This document shows, piece after piece, positions 32,360-44,628 of a stretch of DNA of 64,000 bases. The notes beneath the pieces were generated by a model. That model saw only the letters and a program-made list of their open reading frames with translations. It had not been told where the DNA came from and did no database searches. The stretch is taken from NCBI RefSeq assembly GCF_029784135.1, contig NC_073746.1:52405393-52469392 (forward strand). The letters run 5' to 3'. The DNA comes from Toxorhynchites rutilus septentrionalis. Its lineage: Eukaryota > Arthropoda > Insecta > Diptera > Culicidae. The position numbers were made by a program, and so were the translations under genes. Positions within the stretch are counted from its first letter, which is position 1. Each line of letters opens with the position of its first letter.

Positions 32360-33658
32360 AAGGGTGTGTCACATAAAATTGCATCACGGAAAAAACGCTG
32401 TAGAAATTTAATTTTTAGTAATTATATCTTCAGCTTTCGCTTATAATCAGATGAGAGTGTATAGATCACGTTGGCCATGCTTCACTGTCAATTTTTCGTA
32501 AATTTGGAAAAATGTCGTCGAACGAAAAAGAGCGTCGTGAATTAATCCTGTGCACTCCGGAGTTGGAATCCGGAGTTGTCACATCGGGACATCGGTAAGA
32601 TGCTGGGAATCGTCCAATCCACGGTCAGCAGAGTACTAAAACGATACTTCGAGAACCTAACCATCGACCGGAAGGTGAAGAACGGCAAAAATGGATGCTC
32701 CGTCAGTGAAAAAGATCACAAGCGCGTAGTTAAGCAGTTTAGACGTGATCCGAGAAGTTCGGTCCGGGATGTCGCCAATAAGCTGAATTTGTCAAGTTCA
32801 TTCGTCCAGCGGACCAAGCAGCGGGAGGGCCTGCGTACATACAAGGTTCAGAAAGCTCCTAACCGCGACGAAAGGCAAAACATGGTGGGGAAGACGCGAG
32901 CCCGGAAGCTGTACACCGAAATGCTGACGAAGCCGCATTGCCTGGTAATGGACGACGAAACCTACGTCAAAGCGGACTTTCGTCAGCTGCCGGGCCTGTT
33001 GTTCTTCTCCGCAGAGGACAAATTCAGCGTTCCGGAGGAGATTCGCAAGCAGAAACTATCCAAGTTTGCCAAAAAGTACATGGTGTGGCAAGCGATCTGC
33101 TCTTGCGGAAAGCGGAGCGCCCCCTTCGTGATGACCGGCACGGTAAACGGGCAGGTTTACCTTAAGGAGTGCCTACAGAAGCGCTTACTACCACTATTGA
33201 AGCAGCACGAGGGCCCGACCACTCCTGGCCGGATCTCGCTTCGTGCCACTATTCAAAGGACGTGTTGGAGTGGTACGAAGCCAACGGGGTCACCTTCGTG
33301 CCAAAGGAAATGAACCCGCCCAACGCGCCGAAGCTTCGCCCAATAGAGAAATATTGGGCGATTATGAAGCAGGCCCTCCGGAAGAACCCAAAAGTTGTCA
33401 AATCGGAGGCGGACTTCAAGAGAAAATGGATTTCTGTTCAAAAAAAACTACAACCTGACGTTGTACAGAACCTTATGGACGGGGTAAAGAGGAAGATGCG
33501 AGCATACGGGCTTGGGCTCGAAGTATGAATAAAAAGAAAATGCCAAAAGTTGTTTAATAGTTTTTATTTTACTGTCTAAAATTTTCAAAAAGGATCGGTC
33601 TACTGGGCGAATTTCTCCAGCGTTTTTTCCGTGATGCAATTTGATGTGACACACCCTT
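32360..33658 (+). mobile_element. Tc1/mariner-like element of DD37E type, copy 1
   Basis: Inverted ends of about 40 bp start AAGGGTGTGTCACAT and include TTGCATCACGGAAAAAACGC. They are flanked by TA (32358-32359 and 33659-33660). Full length is 1299 bp. The encoded transposase has the DD37E spacing known from mosquito ITmD37E elements. A truncated, nearly identical copy is at 46719-47470. Confidence 0.9.
32512..33528 (+). pseudogene. DD37E transposase, frameshifted
   Basis: The natural start is the ATG at 32512 (SSNEKERREL...). The reading changes frame about 20 codons in (near 32560) and again near 33215. In order it has an N-terminal helix-turn-helix (SHRDIGKMLGI, STVSRVLKRY), a second helical DNA-binding part, and the catalytic core: first D in VMDDETY, second D in PDLASCHYS, and E in RPIEKYW, with 37 residues between the last D and E. 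All three catalytic residues are present, but the two frameshifts prevent a full protein. The length of about 338 codons is normal for the family. A functional relative may exist elsewhere in the genome. Confidence 0.85.
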
Positions 33659-33660
33659 TA

Positions 33661-34174
33661 TATTAAATTGCTCGATAGATGTAAAATTTAGAACGTGATG
33701 GGAATCAGGCTCTTGCAGACACAACGGCACACATGCGACTAGGAATACTTTATCAGTGTTCCTTATGACCGGATGATAACGTGTAGGAAATAAAAGTTTT
33801 TCCATTTCTAAAACTTTTCTAGCTCTGTTTGCAAGGTGTTTCCGTGTATTCGTTACGGCGGATGGGTTCACTTCAAATCAGCAAAAATAAATGTTCCTCG
33901 TTCCTCAAAAAAGGACTGTCCCTGTTGTTGTGATTGATGATATCCGGAATTGAAGATCAGGCCAAGCTGAATATTCGGACCCATTCTTTGCAAAGAAGAT
34001 ATTTTCTCAGCACTCAGCACTATTGACCTTTCGCACCATCCGAGGCTAGTTGCAGAACGAGAGTGCTCATTTACACAATTTATCGACGATGGGACCAACT
34101 TAGCAACATTTATAATTCACCCGGGTGGTCGAAAACGAGCATTAGTGACACCTAGATGGCTTCCCATACTTGAG
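33661..34174. other. No recognised gene
   Basis: The minus-strand frames at 33569-34098 are short and show no domain. This is ordinary sequence between two transposons. Confidence 0.4.
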
Positions 34175-34778
34175 TATACTGCCGTTCTACGCATAGTTGT
34201 CCCATGTTTCAAAATCAGCAAGTGAGAAAAACGCAATCAAAGTTTTCTCGCATATTTGTCTATCAAAAGATTGAGGCATTTCAATTTAGCAATACACCGG
34301 GTTTTTTATAAGCACTATACTATTATTTAATGAAATGTGATGAGATCCCCTCACTGAATCAATCGTGCTTGATTACGGGCTTAAAAATTCATGGTGGGAC
34401 TGTTATGCCTAGAATATCAACATGGGACAATTGAACTTGATGTTGTTGTGAGATTATGCATAGAAACATCGTTTTATGAAGAAATGAGTGATCTGCCACA
34501 CCTTCGCAGAATATAAATCTCATCGTTATTAGGCATTCGCTAACAAGGTGTACACGTGTTCAGGTAAACTTTTTCTTATTTGTTTGAGAATTAGTTCGTT
34601 CTTCCAAACCACAAATGAATGCATTAGCCCTGCTGAAAGTGTGACATGAAATTCTTGTACTTGAACCGATTTATTCGATATGGATCTACAACAAATACAT
34701 GGTGGGACAGTTATGAATAGAAAATCAACATGGGACAATTAAACTTGATGTTGATTTTTAAAAGCAGGGAACAAACTA

Positions 34779-36069
34779 AAGGGCGAACACGAAATTATTG
34801 CGACACATTCAACAGGGCATAACTTTTTTACCATTGGGTAAAAATCAACCAAATTTTGCACATTTTCTCATTGATGTGTATTGTCTACATGCTGTCAAAC
34901 TCGAAGTCGTGTTTTTCGATTCAACGAAAATGGAGGTGAACCAACGCGAGTCGAGACAACAAATTCTTTCCAAACACCTGGAATTTCCTGACCTGTCGCA
35001 CCCGCAGTTGGGAAAAATGTTGAACATTCACCATTCAACCATCTCCAGAGTGTTGAAGCGGTTCCAGGAGCGGTCGACGTTGGACCACGGCAAAGGAGTT
35101 GGAAGAAAACCGGGACCGGAGAACAAAAAGACGGAGGGAAAGGTGAAGCGGATGATTAAAGCAAATCCCAACGTCTCAAGCCGTGATTTGCTAAAAAGAT
35201 CGGCATGTCGCAGAGCTACGTCCAGAATGCAAAGAAGAGAGCTGGACCACATACATACAAGGTACAGAACTTTCCAAACCGCGATGAGCGGCAACAATCG
35301 ACGGCTAAAACTCGGGCACAGAAGCTCTACGAGCAGATGCTGACAAAATATGGATGCTGTGTGATGGACGACGAAACGTATATAAAAGCCGATTTTAAGC
35401 AAATTCCGAGGTTGGAGTTTCTCACCGGCAAGAGCAAGTTCGATGTGGACGACAAATTTAAGAAGAAGAAAATGTCGAAATTCGCCTCCAAATATCTCGT
35501 TTGGCAGGCCATCTGCTCTTGCGGACTGAGGAGTGAGCCTTTCGTGACAAAGGGCACAGTAAATGGCGAGTTCTACAAATCTGAGTGCCTCGAGAAGCGC
35601 CTTTTGCCGTTCTTGCAACAACACGACGAAGCTCCGCTATTTTGGCCAGATTTGGCATCATGCCACTATTCTAAAAGTGTCCTGGAGTGATATGAAGCTA
35701 ATTCATTTTGTTCCAAAGGACATGAACCCACCAAACTGTCCGGAGCTGCGCCCGGTGAAGCAGTTCTTGGCAATAATGAAGCGAGAACTTCGGAAGAGCA
35801 AGAAGACAGTCAAAGACAAGAAGGACATGTTAAGAAAATGGAAAAAAAACTGAGAAACTGGTACCGGATGACACTGTAAAGACTTTGATGGAGGGCATCA
35901 AGCGAAAATGCGTTCAATTTTACACTCAAGGTTCCATCGATTAACTTTTGTTTTGATTTTCGAAGTAAATATATGTACAAAACTACCCTAAAATTTTGGT
36001 TTGATTCTAAACATTATAAGAAAATTGGCATGGCATTTTCGGTGTCGCAATAATTTCGTGTTCGCCCTT
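34779..36069 (+). mobile_element. Tc1/mariner-like element, second family
   Basis: Inverted ends start AAGGGCGAACACGAAATTAT and continue TGCGACAC. They are flanked by TA (34777-34778 and 36070-36071). Length is 1291 bp. It is related to, but clearly distinct from, the element at 32360, and is inserted in the MITE at 34177-37641. Confidence 0.9.
34930..35944 (+). pseudogene. Tc1/mariner-like transposase with mutated catalytic E
   Basis: The ATG at 34930 starts a helix-turn-helix region (SHPQLGKMLNI, STISRVLKRF). A one-base loss near 35195 shifts the frame before KIGMSQSYVQ. The core continues with D in VMDDETYIKADF and D in WPDLASCHYS. A TGA replaces the expected W codon after SVLE (35688), and another frame change follows. 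At the third catalytic position the sequence reads RPVKQFLAIMK, so lysine stands where E is expected, and the next W is L. The protein would be dead even if the frame were intact. The end is at the stop at 35942. Confidence 0.85.
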
Positions 36070-36244
36070 TAAATGTTTTTTGTGTTTTTCCGTGAGATCT
36101 ATATATATAAAAATGGATTTCTGTCTGTCTGTCTGATTCTTATGGGCTCGGAAACTACTGAACCGATCAACATGAAAATTGGTATGTAGGGGTTTTTGGG
36201 GCCGGGGAAGGTTTTCGTGATAGTTTGAGACCCCTCTCCCCTTT

Positions 36245-36925
36245 CTAAGGGGGGGCTGCCATACAAATGAAACACAAATTTCTGCATTACTCGGAAATTA
36301 GTGAAGGAAACGAAACCAAAGTTGGCATGTGAAGGTTTTAGGGTGCAATAAATGTGTTTATAGTAGTTAGATACTCCTCCCCCTCTCTAAGGGGGTGCTG
36401 CCATACAAATGCAACATAAATTTCTGCATTACTCGAGAATTATTCAAGCAAACGAAACCAAAGTTGGCATGTGAATGTTTTAGATTGCAATAAATGTTCT
36501 ATAGTAGTAAGACACTCCTTCACCCTCCCCAAGGAGGGGCTGCCATACAAATGAAACACAAATTTCTGCATTACTCGAAAATTGATAAAGCAAACGAAAC
36601 CAAAGTTGGCATGTGGAGGTTTTAGGGTACAATAAATGTTTCTATAGTAGTGCCATAAAAATGAAACACACATTTCCGTATAACTCGAAAACTATTCAAG
36701 TACATGGAGCCAAATTTGGCATGTGAAGGTTTTAGGGAGCGCGAAATGTTTCTATGGTGAATAGACACTCCTCCCCTCTCGCTAAGGGTAGCTGTCATAC
36801 AAATAAAACACAAACTTCTGTATAACTCGAGAAATAATTAAGCAAATTGAGCCAAATTTGGGGTGTGAGGGTTTTTGGGTACGAGAAATGTTTCTATGAT
36901 GGTATGATATCCCTCCTTCCTTTGG
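36245..36925 (+). repeat. Minisatellite inside the Helitron
   Basis: Five imperfect units of about 108-144 bp are marked by [A/C]AAA[T/C]TTCTG[C/T]AT-like landmarks at 36276, 36418, 36560, 36670 and 36811. Each has CATACAAATGAAACACAAAT, CTCGA, CCAAAGTTGGCATGTG, TTTTAGGGTGCAATAAATGT and a pyrimidine-rich CTCC stretch. Single units or pieces recur at 4130-4226, 42540 and 47471-47735. Confidence 0.8.
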
Positions 36926-37177
36926 AATGTAGAGGAGGTCCCATAAAAATAATACAAATATTCCAACCAAACATATTCCAACCAAACATGACAATTGAAA
37001 ATTTTCGGAAAACTCTGAAAAAAAATGAAAAAGTTCGAAAAATTCTATGCGAATTGTTCTACAATTACATATTGACAAGCGTTATTAGTCCATTTGATGT
37101 TTGCGATATTGATCTTCGTTCGAAAGTGGAAATGGATTTTTAAACATGTGATAAAACACATCCTGCATAGTCTTTCA

Positions 37178-37558
37178 TCTATATATATAAATTAAAATGG
37201 ATCACCGAATGTACTGATAAGAACAAAACTCTAGAAAGGAATTGTCCGATTTAGGGCTGTCTGTATTCTATCATATTTTCTGTATCAAACATTTATTCCA
37301 TTTAACGGAGAAACATCTTATTTGCAAGTGGTTGAAGAATCTTGAACGAGAATTGTGTCTGAAAATAATCTGATTTTATAATGACGAGTTTTGGTAGAAG
37401 TACTAGGAATTTTATAAAGGTAATTTTAAAAGGTAGATTAAAAGATCAATCAATGATTATTTTTGCGATTGAATCAATTAACGTGCGCTCAATAAGAAAA
37501 CGTGAATGTGACAACGAAAAATAAATTTTGGACGAGACGAAATTGCCGGGTTAGCTAG
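37178..37558 (+). mobile_element. Helitron-like element, short form, copy 2
   Basis: A second Helitron-like start (TCTATATATATAAATTAAAA after A) leads into the body shared with 15891-16252 and 42580-42839 and the common CTAG end. It may be a complete 381-bp element joined to the long form. Confidence 0.65.
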
Positions 37559-37713
37559 TTATGCATAAAAACAACGTTTCATGAAGTAAAGTGAAAATCG
37601 TCATAAAGTAACATGGGACAGCTATGCGTAGAACGGCAGTATACTCATGAATATTCAACAACTTACACTTTTTGAGTATCTGAACGAAATAAACGAATTC
37701 ATAAAAATTTCGC

Positions 37714-37872
37714 GTGGAGGCGATCTGGCGTAGTGGTAACATCCATGCCTCTCACGCTAAAGGTCACGAGTTCAATTCTCACTCCCGACATTCTTCCAAA
37801 AAATGGAAGTAAAAGTGACGAACCAGCCAAATGAGTTGAAAGTCACTATAATACAGATAAAAAAAAAAAATT
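37714..37872 (+). mobile_element. Complete short tRNA-derived SINE (159 bp)
   Basis: The A box TGGCGTAGTGG (about 37726) fits the consensus exactly, and a B box GAGTTCAATTCTC follows (about 37770). There is a short unrelated body with ACTATAATACAGAT and an A tail. The target duplication is AAAATTTCGC (37704-37713 and 37873-37882). Confidence 0.85.
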
Positions 37873-38042
37873 AAAATTTCGCATATTGATGCATAAAAAA
37901 TGTATTCTGATAAGGTTTGGACAGCACATAGAAAACCGAACATACTTCGCATGAGAACTCCAAACACTGAATTGGGAAGTCGTTTCAATTACTTATGAGA
38001 ATATTCAAATTAACAAATTTCAACTTTTTTGGGTCCGACGTA

Positions 38043-38697
38043 CCGTTTTGAATCATATTTCGGACGCTTAAGGCATGTGATGCAGAAAACAGATCTAAAC
38101 TTTATGCACAGGTATTATTTGGTTGATATTTTTAATACATTAGTTCAATATGCTTTTAAGCTTTCTACTTTGGAACCTATTTGATTGAAAACATTAAAAA
38201 AATCATCAAATAAAATGCTTTTCAAATGAAGCGAATAAAAATAAAACTTCGGACACCAAATCAAATTTCGGACAGATTGAATTCAAATTTCGGACACTTT
38301 ATTTTGTAGTTTTTGGGACGAAAATTACATTACACTTGATGATATTTTATAGTCAACTGCGAAACACTTACCAAGCAATCACAGTAAACTGTTAACAATG
38401 ATGAGAACTGATGAAACACGGGAGAAATTTGAATATTTATGAACGGGTAAATTCTACGTGCTCACGCTAAGGAAACGTCAAACACAAACGATAATGAGTA
38501 GTGTTGTAAGATTTCTGCCGATTATGTTATAATTCAAATGTAGTTCTCTTGTGAAATGATAGTGAAACCAAGGTATTACTCTAAAGAAGCAATTGTGATA
38601 TTAATTTGATAGTTATATCATCAGTGCATTAAGCATTTCAAGATATTAGACCAAAGTGTCCGAAATATGATGTTGTCCGAAATATTATTCAGAACGG
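38043..38697. mobile_element. TA-flanked MITE, family M1, copy 2
   Basis: This shares termini and body with 5766-6277, including GACGAAAATTACATTACACTTG and ACGATAATGAGTAGTGTTGT. TA flanks lie at 38041-38042 and 38698-38699. It is 655 bp; the right end has a duplicated GTCCGAAATAT segment, and the left end retains about 140 bp missing from copy 1. Confidence 0.85.
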
Positions 38698-38704
38698 TAC
38701 AAGT

Positions 38705-40625
38705 CAAATTATTTAGGAATTTTTGAAACGGAAACAGTCCAAAAGAGCATTTATGAGCATTTCAGTCATCAAACCTTATTTTCAATTACGTATGAATTAT
38801 ATAAATGTGCTGTTTCGTTATGATTTATCTTGTGTTAATGAGACATTGTTGATTTTTTCAAATCCGATATCCGGTCGTATAGCAAAAATTGGCCGGTTAC
38901 CGGATAGTTACCGAATATCAGCTTCTTTTTTTCATCACTATAGCTACACAAACTGAGATAAATATGTGTTTGCAGAATATTCCAAAACATGAAAGCTGAA
39001 GTTTTAAAAAGATGTACATTCTCGTACGTTATTTTTTTACGAGGCTACATTCCAAACAAACACTTGAAAAATTCAACTCTAATTTTTCTGACGAGTGAAT
39101 TGGGATCGCAATCTGGCGGACCGAAAACATTGGTTTTTGCGATAAATATCATTTGAGATAGAGTGAAGTACTCAAATCTTTTGTGGCGTTTTTTGGGGTA
39201 TGTCTAATGATACATATTTTTGAAGAATTGTTATGATTCTAACCACCTCCTCATTCTTTCTTAATCTCAGAATAATTCTGTAATAATGTTATGCATTGTA
39301 CCCAATGAATATTATACACTACAAAACTTAATTTGTACATTTATTTGAACAATATCCTAAAATAGGATAGAAGTCAGGCTAGTTACCGCTACACCTTCGT
39401 CGATCTCGGATATGTATATTGTTTACCAGATTTTACAAAACATATTTTTCAATATTTCCGCTTATTACTTGGAACATATAAATTCATATCTGTGTTGACA
39501 ATAGAATTTCATATATTACTAGAGATCACGTCACTTACATTATATCTTAAGCAGTTGACAGTAAGAATCACTTAATTTTATCCAACTCGAAGAAATAATA
39601 TTCTTTCAAGTTGTGTGGCGAAAATTTCATCTGGAATCACTAATTGCCGCACGTGTTCCGTGAACAAAACGGTATTCATGGAAACTTGTGCTAGCTCGAT
39701 TTCGAAATGTAAATTGGTTCCATTGAACACTTCCGACGTGGGGATACCGGTTCTGCACCAGTTCTGCACTCAAACGAAACAGTTTCACACAAACGATTGC
39801 CCGCCTTTCACCGTTCATACAGTACCCACAATTGGAGAACAACCATTAAATCCCCCCCTTGGCATTTTGTGAAGGAATCACTATTTCCACCTTTCAGTCC
39901 CCTCGCTCCACCTTCCACTTTTTGCGTGTAATCGGACATTAACATGACCATTATAATAAGAGGTATTAAAGCTCGCCAGAGCTCTGCGCTGGATAGGGCT
40001 GCAAAATATTGCCGTCATAAGTTTCGAAACATTCGGAGTCATTTTATCGTTTCATTCGATTCGTCGATGTTCGCCGGTAGAAATTATTCGAAATTGCTCC
40101 ATTGCGTGCTGAATGGGTTGTCCGAAATTGGTTCGTCAGGCTCAGGGCTGATTGTTTCCGATAACGGTGGTGCATTATTAAAATGCTAATGGTATCCTTT
40201 TTTCCGATGCGGAGGTACTTTTATTCAATAGTTCGATGTTTTCGTTATAGCTCTTCGATTATGGTATATTACATTAAATATTGCGAAAACCTCAGTTCAT
40301 ATCTGCACCCAAAATTGATTTTTAGCTCATGTTTCGTCATCCTGATATATGACATTAAATGAGACATAACATAACAGAAAATGTCATGACTCACAAATAC
40401 TGGTAAGCATTTGTATAATACACATGGTACAGCAATATAAGATTAATACGAGCGAGCGAAGCAAAAAACAAATAAGCTTTCCGCATACTTTGCCACATAC
40501 ACGGCCCAGACCGAGATAGGTATTGTTCTCCTTCATTTTTTTTTTTACTCTTAGAATGCACTTTCCAACTTCATTATATAATCAGGTGCAATATTATCAC
40601 GTATTTGCTGAACAACTGCTGAAGC
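38705..40625. other. No recognised gene
   Basis: The frames at 39578-39872 overlap on both strands and have no recognisable domain. No repeat edge was found. Confidence 0.4.
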
Positions 40626-40627
40626 AT

Positions 40628-40770
40628 CATTAGCCATGTGGATAGCGTGGTCGTGTAAAGTAGCTTTGTATTCCAGCCGGCCTTGGTTCGATCCTCATTG
40701 ACGTCGTATGGGCTTTTTTGGCACAATCCCAAATGAAATGAGAATAGAAAACAAAAAGAGATGTCTGCAC
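40628..40770 (+). repeat. tRNA-derived SINE
   Basis: An A box TAGCCATGTGGATAGCG (40631) and B box GGTTCGATCCT (40685) stand at tRNA-like spacing without cloverleaf pairing. The end and target duplication are unclear. Confidence 0.55.
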
Positions 40771-41355
40771 GCATACATACAAACCATTTTCAAGCTTTCA
40801 AAACAGCTCATTATTTGCGCATTTGACTGTCCAGCACACTAAATGGCATCATTTCTGCCAAAGATGATTTTTTTTTCTGCCAACGCTAGTTTGGGTGTGC
40901 TGATTAATCGACCTGATAGAGTAATAAGAATTCCATGATTTTTGTTCCGGTCACAGTTTTTTTCCAAAAATAATACCTAAATTTGAATTTTAAAATTTTA
41001 ATTAAAATTTATTCAAATTATTTACGTTTGTTTACGTTTTTTTTAACAAAAATGCTCATAATTCATAACTGAAGCTACATCATAATTCGTATGTTCCAGT
41101 AGCATAATCAATTGTGCATTCCAATATTCTACATAAATGTTACTTTCATCAATTTCGAGAAATACTTCAACATTATGTTTCCTCAGAGAGCTTGACAATT
41201 TATTGCGAATGGATTTCATCTTCTAGCTCCTCTGTTCAACATTAGAAGTCAAAACAGTCAGTCTGTCGGTCGGATTTATCTTTTTTGGTGCTATGGTAAT
41301 AGAAGTGTCTACATATGTCTAAAGCTGATATCATATAAATTTCCCTCAATCATTA

Positions 41356-42105
41356 TACACTGCGTTTCATAACTATAAAACTACTCCATTTTTCTGAGTT
41401 CCCAGAGATATGTAAGAAGTCGGTCAAATTGAAGTATATGTGTGGGATAGAATAACTGTCTTCATTTATAAGACTGGCTATTTGAACTTTATTGTTGTGC
41501 CCAGTACTTCAGTATCGTTTACTGGTGTTTTTGCATAAAAAACAATGTGATAATTGGGTAGTTTTGGATACATTCATAGACTCCAGAAGGTCATGGCATA
41601 GTTTAATGAATTAAGATTCTGGATTCGTTAGTTTGTTTACCAAATCAAAACCCTATCAAGAACTTATGAAGAGTGATCCTACGAATAGTAGATGCAGCTT
41701 ACAAGCAGTGTGAATAATTTGAAGAGCGTAAACGAGTAGTATCCTCTACGTAGAACGAGATACACACTACAGCATGGCGCAGCTTGGTCGAAACCACTCC
41801 GAATGGGTTATTTACACTGATTGAAAAATAAAGATGACCTACGAATTAAATACTTATTGAAATTCATATGAAATTGACGTTAATTAATAAAGGTTTTTTA
41901 ATCTGGTTCTTTAGTTATGAAACACTGGAATCTAAGTTTTTTTTATGTTTCGCGCCTGGACACAACAATAAAGTTCAAATGGCCAGTCTTATAAATAAAG
42001 ATAGTTGTTCTATCCTGCACTATATACTTCAATTCGACCGACTTCTTACATATCTCTGGAAACTCAGAGAAATGGAGTGGTTCTATAGTTGTGAAACGGA
42101 GTGTA
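41356..42105. mobile_element. Foldback MITE with long inverted repeats
   Basis: Imperfect inverted arms of about 165 bp start TACACTGCGTTTCATAACTA (left) and TACACTCCGTTTCACAACTA (right, inverted), and run through GAGATATGTAAGAAGTCGGT to CTTTATTGTTGTG. TA flanks lie at 41354-41355 and 42106-42107. The middle of about 420 bp is noncoding. This is a Tc1/mariner-type MITE or foldback element. Confidence 0.85.
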
Positions 42106-42537
42106 TATCAGAATAGACCTCAATCCACGTGATTTATTTGGCTAACATACGAGCATTCCAAGTTTTTCCCTTTACAATCTCGTTCGTTATAACGTTAACT
42201 CTTTGCGTAAAAAAATGTATTCAACACACTTGACTTGAGATCACTTTGCATAAGGGCTATTGATAAGCCCTTGTCGTGGTTTCGATCCGAACATTTCGAT
42301 TACAGAACCCAACCGCGGGAAATCGTTCGCCGCCAGGCAGTTGAACAGTCGATGTGCTTTCACCGCTCAAGTTGGTGTCGTTTTCACCATGATTGGGTGT
42401 TTGCGTGGTATTTATTCAATAATGCAATAAATAGCCTTTGTAATTGAGCAACTAACGAATCGTATTTGTCGGGCTTTTCTCTGAGTAGGAGTTCGACAGG
42501 ACTTCCGCTCGTGAAAATTGATGAATTCAAAGGTTAG

Positions 42538-42839
42538 ATATGCATTACTCGAGAATTAATCAAGCAAATAAAACCTAATTTGACAAGTAACGTAACGGAG
42601 CAACATGTTATTTGCAAGTGGTTGAGAGATCTTGAACGAGAATTGTGTCTAAAAATATTCTGATATTATAATGTCGAGTTTTGGTAGAAGTACTAGGAAC
42701 TTTATAGTAAAGGCGAGATTAGAAGATCAATTCATGAATAATTCTGCGATTGGACCCATGAACAGCGCTTAGTAAGAAAACGTGGATGTGATAACGAAAA
42801 ATAAATTTTGGGTGGGACGAAGTTTGCCGTGTCAGCTAG
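42538..42839 (+). mobile_element. Helitron-like element, 5'-truncated copy 3
   Basis: It opens with a partial minisatellite unit (TGCATTACTCGAGAATTAAT), passes directly into the short-form body (TATTTGCAAGTGGTTGAGAG) and ends GTTTGCCGTGTCAGCTAG before a T. The start is not a TC terminus, so it is truncated or internally deleted. Confidence 0.65.
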
Positions 42840-42840
42840 T

Positions 42841-44625
42841 AATGTATATTTTTACACAACCTTGAAACAACAAAATTAACCAAATCACTCAATTAATTCA
42901 AGCATTGCAGTCGAAAATTATCTACTCTTTCAGAAATATTTATTTCTAGATTAAAAAGACTCGAAAAACATTCGATCTGAGAATGTTCCGTAAATTTTAT
43001 TTTATTAAAAATCGTCATTTGCGCTGGAATGGGACTGGGACTCGGTCACGGGAATATTGAATTTGCTCCTTCTCAACTGAGTCGAAGTCGATAAGACAAT
43101 AACAAAGCAAGAAGCATCCCGATTCCGCCACGGTTGGGCTCTGCTTTTTCTAAAATCCTTTTGTATCTCGGTTCATTCTGAGCCTTCCCTTAGTTTTTTT
43201 TCCCCCAAGTTCGTGTCTCGCTTAATGTAGCTTTCAATGTAACTTCTTTTTTTCTCCGATTTGTGCGGTTGTTTCTCAGTAAGCTTCTAACATTCCTTAG
43301 CGAGTGGTAGAAATTATGAAGGTACCCCAGGTTTTACGGTTCCGATGATGGCGATCCTTAAAACATACCAACTGGGCCGATTACTCGCTCGAGTGTTGGT
43401 GGGAATGGTAAAATCGAGCACCTGTAATCAATTATCGTTGGCTTATGTGTGTGAAAAAGGATGGTACAGCATATTACTGAGAAGCAGAAAGAAAGATTTC
43501 GCGGGTGTAATTATTTTGTTTGGTTTTGTGTTCATGAATAACGTTGTTACTGTTGCTTCAAAAAAACTAAATTGAACAGAAACTAGAAATTAGGAACCTT
43601 GAATATCATAAGAGCGCACTCTTCGAATTGAATTAAATAATTTTGGACTTTCGGCTTTAATTTTATGCATCGTGTATTGACAATGACGATGAAAGTATAA
43701 GGGAAAGAGTCCATATTTGCGATGGAAAATATGAATAAAACAGAAACAATAATATTAATTTAACACCCCATTCTCCCTATTCCCAACAAAAAACGATCCG
43801 TCACTCTTTGAGGTTTGGACATTTTCATGGACAACGGATTTACGGTTAACCTGACGTACATTGTGCAAAATTATCCCGAGCTACTTTCTACCGTCACGAG
43901 GTGCCACAGCATTCAGGTGAAGCTTTCATTCCACCGTAAAACAAAAACAATATCGCCGCAAACCGATTGAGGGTAAACATGCAAAAACTGCATCACTCTT
44001 CCCCCTAATTGATTTCGATTTGGATGGAGTGTAAAGGCAAGTATTTAATTCCTTCAGGAAGTTCTTTGTTCATAGCACCATCAGAATGAATGCATCCATC
44101 TGGTCAGTATTTCACAGCATCGATTGGAGGAAGTAAAAATACCAATTTGATTCTATAATCCAACACAGTATAGATCGAGTTCGCAGTTAAGGTCGAGCGA
44201 TGGAAGAGAAAAAAAAAAGAAATGATGCTGTTGGGGACGCCATGATAAAAATAACCCTTTGTCGCTTCTCTCAGGGTGTCCTTCTGGTAGTGATATATGG
44301 GTTCAATGTTCCCTTTTATCTTGTTCGGTCAAGTAAGCGGATGAATGTGAGATCGAATTGTGCAGTCCCGCTGGTGCTCCCGAATTAAGCGGAATCATGC
44401 GTTTCGATGAGTTGCGATCGGATAGGTACAATTTTTCCTTTTTTGCAATAAAGGTTCAACATGGGCGACTATCACATTATTCTATTCTTAATTTTCTCAT
44501 TTCATCAGAATACAGAATACATGAGTTGTCTAAAAAGTTTATTAACACGTTGACTGCCATGTCAGTCACAGGTGATTGACACCGAGTTTTCGCTCAATCT
44601 GCGGCAGTCATTTGTGACTGAGAGT
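42841..44625. other. No recognised gene
   Basis: No domain in any frame. At 44549 TTAACACGTTGACTGCC resembles a piggyBac-type terminus, but no partner end was found. Confidence 0.4.
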
Positions 44626-44628
44626 GTA

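Larger units (their letters stand above)
36098..37558 (+). mobile_element. Helitron-like non-autonomous element, long form
   Basis: It starts TCTATATATATAAAAATGGA after an A and ends GGGTTAGCTAG before a T. This fits the Helitron pattern of TC...CTRR ends inserted between A and T without target duplication. It contains GTCT repeats, a block of about five minisatellite units (36245-36925), and from 37178 a second TC-type start, so it may be two elements in tandem (long form plus the 380-bp short form). There is no Rep/helicase frame, so it depends on an autonomous partner. It sits 28 bp right of the Tc1-like element, within the same MITE. Confidence 0.75.
34177..37641. mobile_element. Older TA-type MITE split by two later insertions
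   Basis: Inverted repeats of about 35 bp start TACTGCCGTTCTACGCATAG at 34177 and end at 37641, with one mismatch and a flanking TA (34175-34176 and 37642-37643). The internal motifs CATGGTGGGAC, CATGGGACAATT and TTATGCATA...AACAACGTTT are repeated near both ends. Removing the Tc1/mariner-like element (34779-36069) and the Helitron (36098-37558) leaves about 0.7 kb of noncoding MITE. Confidence 0.8.

Noticed and set aside
43345..43575. 76-codon frame considered as a small gene
   Set aside because: No homology recognised, no promoter or poly(A) signal in place, and of a length expected by chance in AT-rich DNA.
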